A stretch of DNA of 30,809 nucleotides from Chloroflexota bacterium (lineage in GTDB: Bacteria; Chloroflexota; Anaerolineae; J102). Under the pieces are notes generated by a model, which worked only from the letters and a program-made list of their open reading frames with translations, did no database searches and was not told where the DNA came from. A program made the position numbers and the translations under genes. Below, piece after piece: positions 1 through 7,304 of this stretch (position 1 is its first letter; each line of letters opens with the position of its first letter). Where the stretch lies: the NCBI GenBank assembly GCA_003353825.1, contig PIVW01000012.1, positions 1-30,809 on the forward strand. The letters are read 5' to 3'.

Positions 1-86
1 AGACACATCCCAGCGGCGCCACATCTGAGTTGGTGAAATAGAAACCGGTTCTAGCACAAAACTCAACGACTCAGTGTAGAGACCAG

Positions 87-150
87 AGATTGGAGATTGG
101 AGATTGGAGATTGGAGATTGCCAATAACGAATCTCTAATCTCCAATCTCT
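87..150. repeat. Heptamer tandem repeat with inverted partner
   Basis: The unit AGATTGG is repeated head to tail about 4.9 times at 87-120. It is followed at 131-150 by the complementary motif, so 85-104 can pair with 131-150 with only a few mismatches and form a hairpin. A related string, TTTAATCTCCAATAACT, occurs again near 4833-4849, which suggests a dispersed low-complexity intergenic element rather than a gene-specific signal. It lies 34 bp upstream of the dehydrogenase gene and could affect transcript structure there. The rest of the first 183 bases shows no gene. Confidence 0.75.
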
Positions 151-183
151 GTCTGACACCTATCCCTAATTGGAGACCAAGTC

Positions 184-1224
184 ATGAAAGCTGCCTTTCT
201 CGTCGACGTTCAAACCTATGAAGTGCGCGATATTCCCGAACCAATCTGCCCTGACGACGGTTTAATCATCAAAGTCGGTGCCTGTGGTGTATGCGGGTCG
301 GACCTGCGACGCTGGCGAGAGGGACCGCCCGCAGGCGTCGATGGCTATACACCGGGCCACGAAGTCTCTGGCAAGGTCATCGAGATCGGCAAAGATGTAA
401 CAAGGTTCTCACTGGGTGATCCTGTTGCCATTGCCCCCGACATCCACTGTAGCCAGTGCTGGTATTGCCATCGTGGACTGTTCAACTTGTGTGACAACCT
501 GCGATTAGCCGGAATCACGCCAGGCATTCCCGGTGGCTTTGCCGAGAAAATGGTGTTGACGAATGAGATCTTGAGCGACGGCATCGTACACAAAATGCCT
601 GATGACATGCCCTACCGCCTCGGTGCATTGGCCGAAACCCTCTCATCTGTGATCGCTTCCCACGATAAATCCAGTACCAGCCTGGACGATGTAGTCGTGA
701 TCATGGGAGCTGGGCCTATCGGTTGTTTGCATATCATGGTAGCAAAAGCTCGAGGCGCGCGCGTTATTATCTCCGAACCCAGCGAAACACGCCGCGAGGT
801 GGCCGAACGCTTTGAAGCAGATGCCTTGGTCGATCCCTTCGCTGAGGATCTGATAGCCTTTGTGCGTGACTACACCGCTGGACTGGGAGCGAGCATCACG
901 ATTTGCGCCAATCCTATTGCTGCAACACAGACACAGGCGGTCGAGTTAACACGTAAGGGAGGGCGCATCGTGCTCTTCGGTGGCCTACCCAAAGCCAACC
1001 CCATGACCACTCTGGACGGGAACATCATCCATTATGGTGAACAGGAGGTAGTGGGCGCCTTCTCCTACCATCCTACCCAACACGAAGCCGCCATCGATCT
1101 CCTCCACCGTGGCGTAATCCCCGCAGAAAAGCTGATCACACACACGATGCCGCTCGATGACATCGGCCTCGCCTTTGAGACGGCGGGGAGTGGTGCGGGA
1201 TTAAAGGTGATTGTCGAGCCGTAG
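184..1224 (+). CDS. Zinc-dependent medium-chain alcohol/polyol dehydrogenase
   Basis: This 346-residue cytoplasmic enzyme probably oxidises a sugar alcohol or secondary alcohol with NAD, like sorbitol/iditol or threonine dehydrogenases. Catalytic zinc ligands are visible as C37 (in GVCGSD), H59-E60 (in PGHE) and E151. The structural zinc lobe has the four cysteines C89, C92, C95 and C103. The Rossmann dinucleotide loop is GAGPIG at 175-180, and an acidic residue (E198) at the end of the second Rossmann strand favours NAD over NADP. The length is normal for the family and no key residue is missing. The ATG at 184 begins the usual MKAA N-terminus. It is followed after 140 bp by an FGGY kinase and then a HAD phosphatase, which supports a role in sugar or polyol catabolism. 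The exact substrate is not decidable from sequence alone. Confidence 0.9.
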   Translation: MKAAFLVDVQTYEVRDIPEPICPDDGLIIKVGACGVCGSDLRRWREGPPAGVDGYTPGHEVSGKVIEIGKDVTRFSLGDPVAIAPDIHCSQCWYCHRGLFNLCDNLRLAGITPGIPGGFAEKMVLTNEILSDGIVHKMPDDMPYRLGALAETLSSVIASHDKSSTSLDDVVVIMGAGPIGCLHIMVAKARGARVIISEPSETRREVAERFEADALVDPFAEDLIAFVRDYTAGLGASITICANPIAATQTQAVELTRKGGRIVLFGGLPKANPMTTLDGNIIHYGEQEVVGAFSYHPTQHEAAIDLLHRGVIPAEKLITHTMPLDDIGLAFETAGSGAGLKVIVEP

Positions 1225-1364
1225 CGTGGTACCTGTTTCGTGGTCCGTTATCGGCCGCTGTTTGAGCACGACCTCAGTAAAGGGCTAACCGTCGCGCAAC
1301 ACGCAACACGTGCAATTGACGATAGGATCGCTTCCCATCTCCAAACTCATCCAGAGGTATTCCC

Positions 1365-2873
1365 ATGTCCCTCATTGGCCTTGACATCGGCACAACCGGC
1401 TGTAAGGCCATTGTCTTTCGAGATGATGGCGCGATCTTGGCCCGAGCATCACGCCGGTATCCCATCCAGACTCCCCGCCCCAACTGGGCGGAGCAAGATG
1501 CAGAACTTGTGTGGCGCTTGGCCTGGGAGACGTTGGCCGAGACCACTGCTCAAGTCAGAGAGGATCCACCGCTGGCGATGGCGCTATCCTGCCAGGGTGA
1601 GGCGGTGATGCCGGTGGATGAATCTGGCTCACCGCTGCGCCCGGTAATGCTGGGCATGGATACAAGAACCACAACAGAAAATGAGTGGTTGGCGGAAAGG
1701 TTTGGGGCAGAGCTATTGTTCGAACGTACCGGCATGCCCTTACACACCATTAATACGCTGCCCAAATTACTTTGGCTGAAACAACACGAACCCGAGCTTT
1801 GGCGTGCTGCCGGCCAATTTCTGCTCTACGAGGATTTCTTTATTCGGCGTCTGATAGGTCGCGCCGTCACCAGTCATTGCCTGGCCTCACGCACGCAGAT
1901 GTATGATCAGATAGGCTGCGATTGGGCTGATGACATTTTAGAAATCTGCGGAATCGAACGTGAGCGTCTGGCGCCTTTGGCCGAGTCAGAGATCGCGGTT
2001 GTGGGGGAGATGAAGTCTGAGTTGCGCGCAGAGTTGGGGATCGAGCACGCTGTACTTCTGGTAAGTGGCGGGCATGACCAGGCCTGCGCCGCCTGTGGCA
2101 GTGGCGTAATCGCCTCGGGAACGGCCATGGTTTCGACCGGCACCGCCGAGGTCGTAGAAGTGGCAATGGACTCGCCGGCACTGGATCCGGCGTTGCGCGA
2201 GGGTGGGATCTCTATTTACCGGCATGTGGCGCCAAACATGTATTTAGCCATGACACTTAACCATAGTGGCGGTCTCAGTTTGCGCTGGTTCTGTGATACG
2301 ATCGGTGCTCTGGAACTCGAACAATCGCGTGATTCCGGCCAGGACGCCTACGATCTGCTCCTCCAACATGCGCCTGACAGCCCCACAGCCATGTTCGCGC
2401 TCCCCCATTTCGCGGGCAGCGGCACGCCAACCCTGGATGTCCATTCAAAGGCTGCTTTTCTAGGAATGACTTTTGCGACCGACAGGCCCACGATGGCGAA
2501 AGCGATTCTGGAAGGTCTCACTTTTGAATTACGGGAGAATCTGGATATGTTGAGGGATTCGGACGTGCCCATCCGGGAATTGCATGCAGTAGGTGGTGGG
2601 GCGCGCAGTGATCTCTGGTTGCAACTTAAAGCCGATATCTGCAACACTCCCTTGCGCGTTCCCAAGGTGACTGAGGCGGCCTGTCTGGGTGCAGCTCTCC
2701 TGGCAGGAACAGCGGCGGGCGTCTATACTGACCTGGCCTCCGCTGTCGAACAGGTGGTGGAGATGTCCCGAACGGTCAACCCTAAACCGCAATCGGTATC
2801 CGCCTACGACCAGCGATATCAAATATACCAACAAATTTACCCACTGTTGCGCCATTTGAATCACATTATCTAG
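1365..2873 (+). CDS. FGGY-family carbohydrate kinase
   Basis: This 502-residue ATP-dependent kinase probably phosphorylates the ketose or sugar acid made by the neighbouring dehydrogenase. The first FGGY domain begins with the phosphate-binding [10 protein letters not shown] (6-15). A xylulokinase-like RPNWAEQD stretch (38-45) and GMDTRT (97-102) follow. The catalytic base is D238 in [14 protein letters not shown]. The second domain carries the adenine/phosphate motif [11 protein letters not shown] (408-418). Length and motif order are typical for xylulokinase, gluconokinase and relatives. The usual xylulokinase GQMHG is replaced by SCQGEA (75-80), so I do not call it xylulokinase. An AGAGG lies upstream of the ATG at 1365, supporting this start. 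The 140-bp leader shows no other gene; the overlapping small open frames are shadows. Confidence 0.88.
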   Translation: MSLIGLDIGTTGCKAIVFRDDGAILARASRRYPIQTPRPNWAEQDAELVWRLAWETLAETTAQVREDPPLAMALSCQGEAVMPVDESGSPLRPVMLGMDTRTTTENEWLAERFGAELLFERTGMPLHTINTLPKLLWLKQHEPELWRAAGQFLLYEDFFIRRLIGRAVTSHCLASRTQMYDQIGCDWADDILEICGIERERLAPLAESEIAVVGEMKSELRAELGIEHAVLLVSGGHDQACAACGSGVIASGTAMVSTGTAEVVEVAMDSPALDPALREGGISIYRHVAPNMYLAMTLNHSGGLSLRWFCDTIGALELEQSRDSGQDAYDLLLQHAPDSPTAMFALPHFAGSGTPTLDVHSKAAFLGMTFATDRPTMAKAILEGLTFELRENLDMLRDSDVPIRELHAVGGGARSDLWLQLKADICNTPLRVPKVTEAACLGAALLAGTAAGVYTDLASAVEQVVEMSRTVNPKPQSVSAYDQRYQIYQQIYPLLRHLNHII

Positions 2874-2934
2874 CGAGGCTACGCCTCAGGCCGACAAGAA
2901 TATACCTATCACTCTCCACTAAAATCGAGAAAGC

Positions 2935-3606
2935 ATGATGATAACAGCTGTACTATTTGATATGGATGGGCTACTGATCGATTCAGAACCCTGTTGGGAA
3001 GCTGCCAGACAAGAGATGGCATCTGAAGCCGGCACACATTGGAACGAAGAGGATCATCTGGCGGTCATGGGGGCCAGTTCCGATGAATGGGCTAACTACA
3101 TGATCGAACGCCTGGCACTAAGAATGGCACCGCAAGAGGTGCAGGATGAGGTCATCCGACGCATGGTGGCGATGTACAAACGAAGCGTTCCCTTCTTCCC
3201 CGGCGCCGTCGAAGCCGTACATTTGGCATCGTTACACTATATCACGGCGCTCGCTTCCGGTTCTCCACCTGAATTGATCGACGCCGTGGTCAATAGTGAA
3301 CCTTTACAGGATCGATTTCAGGAAGTCCTGTCCGCCGATACCGTCGGCCCTGGGAAACCAGCGCCCGACGTCTATCTGGAAACGGCACGGCGGCTTGGCA
3401 TCGCGCCGGAGCACTGTGTCTGCCTTGAAGATTCCGGAAACGGCATTATCTCCGGTAAAAGTGCCGGCATGAAAGTGATCGCGATTCCCGACCCACGTTT
3501 TCCACCCCACGCAGAGAAACTGGCCCAGGCCGATCTCGTTCTAGGTTCCCTGCTTTCCTTTTCGGTGAACACCATAGAGCAGCTTGATGACGAGTCTGGA
3601 CCCTAG
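2935..3606 (+). CDS. HAD-superfamily phosphatase (beta-phosphoglucomutase-like)
   Basis: This 223-residue protein is a subfamily IA HAD hydrolase, similar in layout to sugar-phosphate phosphatases and beta-phosphoglucomutases. Motif I is FDMDGLLIDSE, with nucleophile D9 and general acid/base D11. A helical cap follows (about 16-85). Motif II is ASGSPPE, motif III is the lysine in GPGKPAPD, and motif IV is CLEDSGNGI. All catalytic positions are intact. It sits 61 bp after the kinase stop, on the same strand, so co-transcription is likely. In this setting it could dephosphorylate a non-metabolisable or excess sugar phosphate, or interconvert phosphosugars. The start is either of two adjacent ATG codons (2935 or 2938); the ribosome binding site is weak (GAGAAAG). 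Confidence 0.85.
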   Translation: MMITAVLFDMDGLLIDSEPCWEAARQEMASEAGTHWNEEDHLAVMGASSDEWANYMIERLALRMAPQEVQDEVIRRMVAMYKRSVPFFPGAVEAVHLASLHYITALASGSPPELIDAVVNSEPLQDRFQEVLSADTVGPGKPAPDVYLETARRLGIAPEHCVCLEDSGNGIISGKSAGMKVIAIPDPRFPPHAEKLAQADLVLGSLLSFSVNTIEQLDDESGP

Positions 3607-3788
3607 GCGCTCGTCCATAGTTATCGATAATTTTTTGCCGATCTCGGTCTCTTGTCTGCACCCGAACTCGCTCCTGCGACCTGCCAGGTACTAGCGGATT
3701 CAATGGGGCCAGATTTTCTCAGCGCACTCTGGAAACAATAGCTCATCCTGATGTGGCACAACGGTGCTAACATGGTTGCGCATCCATC

Positions 3789-4703
3789 ATGTCTTCACCA
3801 ACCAAGTTCTCAATGACCGGAACGCACGTGCCGGTGGCTCCAATATTAGCTGTTCTTTTGGTGGTCGACAGCCTGCATTTTATCTTTGCTCGCGCGCTCG
3901 AACCCTATCTACCGCCAACGCTCTCGGCATTCTTTGTCATTTTTGTTGCTACTGTTGAAGTCGCTCTCTTTGCCATTATACGTAAGGAAATCGATCTCGC
4001 TATCCTACGGCGCCACATTCGCTTTTTTCTGGCGATTGGCTTTTTGATCGCTATTTCTACAGCGTTGACCTATGCGTCGGTCTTTTTTATCGACCCGGGC
4101 ACCGCAGCCATGCTCGCACAGACCTTTACCGTATTTGCCCTTGCATTTGGCCTTTTCTGGCTGCGGGAGCACCTCACTCGACTGGAATGGATCGGCGCAG
4201 GTTTTTGTATGCTGGGCGCATTCCTCATCAGTTTCCAGGCAGACAGCGTTTTACGCTTTGGTTCTGTACTCGTTCTGATCGCAACCTTCTGTTATGCCCT
4301 ACATGCCGCCATTGTCAAGCGCTATGGTGGTGGCATTGATTTTCTGAACTTCTTTCTTTTTCGCCTGGCATTTGTCTGTGCGTTCCTCTTTGTGTTTGCG
4401 CTGGGGCAAGGTGATTTTCAGGCCCCGCCTCGAATCGCATGGCCGATCATACTTGTTGCCGGCACAGTCGATGTGGTTGTTAGCCGTGTATTGTACTACG
4501 TGGCGTTACGCCGAATTCGTCTGGGTCTGCACGCTATCATCCTGACCTTAAGCCCGGTGCTCACGATTCTGTTCTCATGGTTTCTGTTCAACCAGTTGCC
4601 AACCCGACAAGCCGTTATTGGGGGAGTGATCGTGATAGGCGGAATCATGGTGGTGGCATTAGGCAGGCAGAGTAAATTTAGGCCACGGAGTACCGCTGGA
4701 TGA
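3789..4703 (+). CDS. EamA/DMT-superfamily transporter
   Basis: This is a 304-residue inner-membrane protein with about ten hydrophobic helices, arranged as two repeats of five, as in the drug/metabolite transporter superfamily. Diagnostic features are the GTAAML...TFTVFALAFGLFWLREHLT segment ending the first EamA repeat and the LTLSPVLTILFSWFLFNQLPTRQAVIGG segment ending the second (spans about 98-122 and 251-279; each is longer than quoted here). Such proteins usually export amino acids, nucleosides or small metabolites, but the substrate cannot be predicted. No clear Shine-Dalgarno precedes the ATG at 3789. An ATG at 3822 would still keep all helices, so the start is uncertain. A 182-bp gap separates it from the HAD gene, so it may be a separate transcript. 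It converges with the response regulator. Confidence 0.85.
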   Translation: MSSPTKFSMTGTHVPVAPILAVLLVVDSLHFIFARALEPYLPPTLSAFFVIFVATVEVALFAIIRKEIDLAILRRHIRFFLAIGFLIAISTALTYASVFFIDPGTAAMLAQTFTVFALAFGLFWLREHLTRLEWIGAGFCMLGAFLISFQADSVLRFGSVLVLIATFCYALHAAIVKRYGGGIDFLNFFLFRLAFVCAFLFVFALGQGDFQAPPRIAWPIILVAGTVDVVVSRVLYYVALRRIRLGLHAIILTLSPVLTILFSWFLFNQLPTRQAVIGGVIVIGGIMVVALGRQSKFRPRSTAG

Positions 4704-4755
4704 AATGTAAATGATGCGCTAGCCCATATCCACAATCCGACGTTCTTTTGGAACC

Positions 4756-4774
4756 GCCGCATCAGTGATGCGGC
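4756..4774. repeat. REP-like palindrome 1
   Basis: GCCGCATCAGTGATGCGGC is a perfect 9-bp inverted repeat around a single base. It lies in the convergent gap between the EamA transporter and the response regulator. It is not followed by a T-run on either strand, so a simple intrinsic terminator is less likely than a dispersed palindromic unit, although it could still limit read-through or stabilise 3' ends. Confidence 0.65.
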
Positions 4775-4800
4775 TAGCGCGATAGTAGATATCAGCGCCA

Positions 4801-4819
4801 GCCGGGTCCGTGACCCGGC
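4801..4819 (+). terminator. REP-like palindrome 2, possible terminator
   Basis: GCCGGGTCCGTGACCCGGC forms an 8-bp GC-rich stem with a 3-base loop and is followed by GTTTTC on the + strand, so it could terminate the EamA transcript. The T-run is short, which lowers confidence. Its centre (TCCGTGA) closely matches that of the palindrome at 4756-4774 (TCAGTGA), which hints that both belong to one repeat family. Confidence 0.5.
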
Positions 4820-4857
4820 GTTTTCAAATCCTTTAATCTCCAATAACTATTCGCCAT

Positions 4858-5508
4858 TCACCCCCCCAGCCCATACCTGATGGCAATGATCGCCGCCTGC
4901 GTACGGTCACTGACTTCCAGCTTGGCAAAGATGGCGCTGACATGATTGCGAACAGTACCCTCAGAGAGCTTGAGTTGGCCGGCGATTTCGTTGTTACTCA
5001 GACCTCGGGCCAGAAAGCTTAGCACCTCGACCTCACGTCCAGTCAACTTGTCGATGTAAACTGAGGGCAATTCTGAGAGTCGGCCTACCGCTTGATCCAC
5101 GAGTTTACCGGTGATGGCGGGATCCATGTAAGTTTTTCCGGCGGCCGTCCCTTTGACAGCTTTGATCACATCCTCGCGTGGTGTATCTTTGAGCAGATAG
5201 CCAGAGGCCCCGGCACGTAAAGCGTCAAAGAGCCATTCGTCATCGTCATAAGTTGTAAGAATAAGTACCTTCACCCCGGGATGATTGCGATGAATACGTT
5301 CGGTCGCTTCGACGCCATTCATCAAGGGCATCTTCAGGTCCATCAAGACGAGATCTGGCTGATAACGCTCAACCAGACTGATCGCTTCCGCCCCATCCTT
5401 TGCCTTTGCCACGACCTCGATGTCCTTTTCTAATCTGAGAAGTAGCTCCAAACCATCACGGATGATGGCCTGATCGTCGCAGATCAATACGCGCACAGTC
5501 AATCTCAT
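4858..5508 (-). CDS. NarL/FixJ-type response regulator
   Basis: This 216-residue transcription factor is the output half of a two-component system. The receiver domain (about 5-120) has the acidic pair D11-D12, phosphoacceptor D57 in LVLMDLKMP, the switch threonine at T85/T86 in ILTTYDD, and K107 in YLLKDTP. The C-terminal LuxR-type helix-turn-helix (about 155-213) reads LTGREVEVLSFLARGLSNNE, followed by IA...SEGTVRNHVSAIFAKL. Its ATG overlaps the kinase stop codon by 4 bp (ATGA), so the two are translationally coupled and form one operon. The length is standard. Likely targets are its own operon and/or the divergently transcribed giant surface gene, but no binding site can be assigned. It converges on the EamA gene, with the stop codon close to a low-complexity tract. 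Confidence 0.95.
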   Translation of the reverse strand: MRLTVRVLICDDQAIIRDGLELLLRLEKDIEVVAKAKDGAEAISLVERYQPDLVLMDLKMPLMNGVEATERIHRNHPGVKVLILTTYDDDEWLFDALRAGASGYLLKDTPREDVIKAVKGTAAGKTYMDPAITGKLVDQAVGRLSELPSVYIDKLTGREVEVLSFLARGLSNNEIAGQLKLSEGTVRNHVSAIFAKLEVSDRTQAAIIAIRYGLGG

Positions 5509-6743
5509 GGTGTACCTTGGGGAACGCGTAGCGTGACTGTTGTGCCTCGACCGGGCTGACTGTTGATCTCTAATTCCCCCCCGACCAGACGTGCTCGTTC
5601 TTTCATACCGGGGACGCCGAAGTGGCCATTTATGACGTTTTGTGGAGCGAAGCCCATACCATCGTCCTCGATACTAAGCAAGATCGATTCATTTGTCGAC
5701 ACCATGTACAGATCGAGGTGCTGGGCCTGGGCATGATGGACCACATTGGCAATGCCCTCTTGAGCCACCCGGTAAATACATTGTTCTACGTCATCCTCAA
5801 TATGAGGCAACTGTTGGGGAATATCGAGCGTCAGATCGAAAGCGGCGCGCTCAGCTGCGGTTTCCGCCAGCGATTTAACGGCCAGGGCAAGGCCAAGATC
5901 TTCTAACTGCTGGGAACGCAGCGCCTTGATCGCCCGCCGCGTCTCTTGCAGCCCGGATCGCGCCGTCTCAACCGATTGCTCTAGGAGGTCTCGAGCGATA
6001 TCTGGCTCTACATCCCAGTAAGCGTTTGCCGCCTCCAGTTGCACAATCAAGCCGCTGAGCGCATGCGCCAGGGTATCATGCAGATCGCGAGCCAGGCGAT
6101 TTCGTTCGCGACTAATGATGAGGTCATCACGGGTATTGGCATAGTCTTGTAATTGGGCGTTGGTTTCCTCCAACAGGGTCTGCTGTTGGCGCAAGCGCTC
6201 GGCAAGACGGTTGATCAGAATTCCAAAGCCGAACACGACGGCGTCCATCATTAGCATAGTGACGGCGGTTGGCACACGAGCAGCCGTGGGGACATATCCT
6301 AACATGAGCACAATATCCACAGTGGTGGTGATCACCACGAAAATCAAGACATGTTGCCAGCGTCCGAACCAGGCGACTAACAGCGTTGCCAACAACACAG
6401 GTGGCAGATGGCGAATGACCACAGCCGGAACGGTGGGCAAGGTGACGAGAGGGAACCAGGAAAGTGATGGCAAAACCAAGTAGGTGACGACGATCGGCAG
6501 CAACCCCATGATTCCAAGCACCAAGGCCGGATAGGCTCGACCTAGTTTGTCTGGAAGCACTGGCAAGTAAGCTAGTGACAGCAACACAATCATGGCGCCT
6601 CCGTAACCGACGCAGTAATCTGTGGGGAGAGGCGCTTGTACAACCAGATAACGCTCGATAACAGCGACCAACAGAAAATAACCGCACCACATCAGGGCGG
6701 CTACTTTGGGAAGCCTGCGGAGAACTGGGCTGTGAACATTCAT
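5505..6743 (-). CDS. Membrane histidine kinase (HisKA_3/NarL-type partner)
   Basis: This 412-residue sensor kinase has an N-terminal integral membrane domain with about five to six hydrophobic helices (roughly 13-178) and no obvious periplasmic sensor domain, so it probably senses a membrane or intramembrane signal. A coiled coil (about 178-210) leads to the HisKA_3 dimerisation box RERNRLARDLHDTLAHALSG, with phosphoacceptor H222. The HATPase domain shows the N-box QEGIANVVHHA (N333), the G1 box DDGMGF (360-365) and HFGVPGM (374-380), then GRGTTV near the end. This architecture matches LiaS/DesK-like kinases, many of which respond to envelope or membrane state. It is followed with a 4-bp overlap by its regulator. 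It is divergent from the giant surface gene at 7305. The Shine-Dalgarno before the ATG is weak, so the start is likely but not certain. Confidence 0.93.
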   Translation of the reverse strand: MNVHSPVLRRLPKVAALMWCGYFLLVAVIERYLVVQAPLPTDYCVGYGGAMIVLLSLAYLPVLPDKLGRAYPALVLGIMGLLPIVVTYLVLPSLSWFPLVTLPTVPAVVIRHLPPVLLATLLVAWFGRWQHVLIFVVITTTVDIVLMLGYVPTAARVPTAVTMLMMDAVVFGFGILINRLAERLRQQQTLLEETNAQLQDYANTRDDLIISRERNRLARDLHDTLAHALSGLIVQLEAANAYWDVEPDIARDLLEQSVETARSGLQETRRAIKALRSQQLEDLGLALAVKSLAETAAERAAFDLTLDIPQQLPHIEDDVEQCIYRVAQEGIANVVHHAQAQHLDLYMVSTNESILLSIEDDGMGFAPQNVINGHFGVPGMKERARLVGGELEINSQPGRGTTVTLRVPQGTP

Positions 6744-6939
6744 CCTAATTCTTAGTGTACCACCTTTTTCCTGGCTTGGCCTGTACCATTGAGACTATTT
6801 TTTTGCAGTGCTACATGATCAGCGTCATGGGTGCATGGCAATAATCATGATCATATTCACTACTAACCGGTTCCAGAGCGATCTATAATCAAGTATAGTC
6901 AATGTGGCTAAGGCTAAGTCACCGTTCTGAAGGGCGCTT

Positions 6940-7045
6940 GCCGAGTTAATTCAGACTCTTTGGGCGTGCCGCCGAACGTCCACTTACGTGGACGAGCTGG
7001 TGCACTCCGAGCTATTGAGAAGATACGGCTTCTGTACCGCAACAC
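6940..7045 (+). other. Cluster of small hairpins, possible structured RNA
   Basis: The clearest stem is CGTCCAC-TTAC-GTGGACG at 6977-6994 (7 perfect pairs, 4-base loop). Flanking short stems are GAGT/ACTC around 6943-6960 and AGAAG/CTTCT around 7018-7034. The block is more GC-rich than the DNA after it. I compared it by memory with common riboswitch cores and saw no match. It lies upstream of the best promoter for giant gene 1, so it would be transcribed only from another start. It could be a small RNA, a leader from an upstream promoter, or chance. Confidence 0.3.
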
Positions 7046-7090
7046 ACTTAAAAAAGGCATCCACAAACAGATATCCTTCTATCCACCTCC

Positions 7091-7118
7091 TTGACATTTC
7101 AATCACGTTGGGTATGAT
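7091..7118 (+). promoter_or_regulatory. Sigma70-type promoter for giant gene 1
   Basis: A perfect -35 TTGACA (7091-7096) is separated by 16 bp from TATGAT (7113-7118). Transcription would start near 7125, giving a 5' leader of about 180 bases. This is the strongest promoter match in the gap and points toward the giant gene. Confidence 0.6.
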
Positions 7119-7291
7119 AATGTAAAGATTTGCCGATCCTAGTTAATGACATTTAGGGTGATAGGCGTCGGTATTATGTTATGTTTCATAGATATTAGCC
7201 AGCTTGGATGCATCAGCGATTAGAGCCTTGAAAAGAGCAATATCAAACGCAATTATCTGTCACATAGCGATAGACACATCCCTAGACCTCG

Positions 7292-7298
7292 AAGGAGG
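7292..7298 (+). promoter_or_regulatory. Consensus ribosome binding site deciding a GTG start
   Basis: AAGGAGG is a full Shine-Dalgarno match followed by a 6-base T-run and then GTG at 7305. No ATG is better placed, and the residues right after the GTG form a signal peptide. This fixes the start of the giant gene. Confidence 0.9.
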
Positions 7299-7304
7299 TT
7301 TTTT

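Larger units (their letters stand above)
6744..7304. other. Divergent intergenic region between kinase and giant gene 1
   Basis: This 561-bp gap has no convincing gene on either strand. It should hold promoters for the two-component operon leftwards and giant gene 1 rightwards. Near the kinase there is a cluster of ATGATCAT-like palindromic bits (6813-6854, exact ATGATCAT at 6847-6854), possible operator material. Further right come a run of small hairpins (about 6940-7045), a good sigma70-type promoter (7091-7118) and a leader of roughly 180 bases ending in a consensus ribosome binding site. Confidence 0.7.

Noticed and set aside
87..120. Tandem repeats resembling a CRISPR array
   Set aside because: The unit is only 7 bases with no spacers; it is a simple-sequence tract.
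1240..1608. 122-residue open frame on the plus strand
   Set aside because: It overlaps the well-supported FGGY kinase in another frame and has no family features.
2875..2887. GAGGC-TAC-GCCTC hairpin after the kinase gene
   Set aside because: Only five pairs and no T-run; the HAD gene follows closely on the same strand, so a terminator is not supported.
6940..7045. Cyclic-di-GMP, cobalamin or other known riboswitch
   Set aside because: Short stems are present but none of the conserved core strings of those classes was seen.
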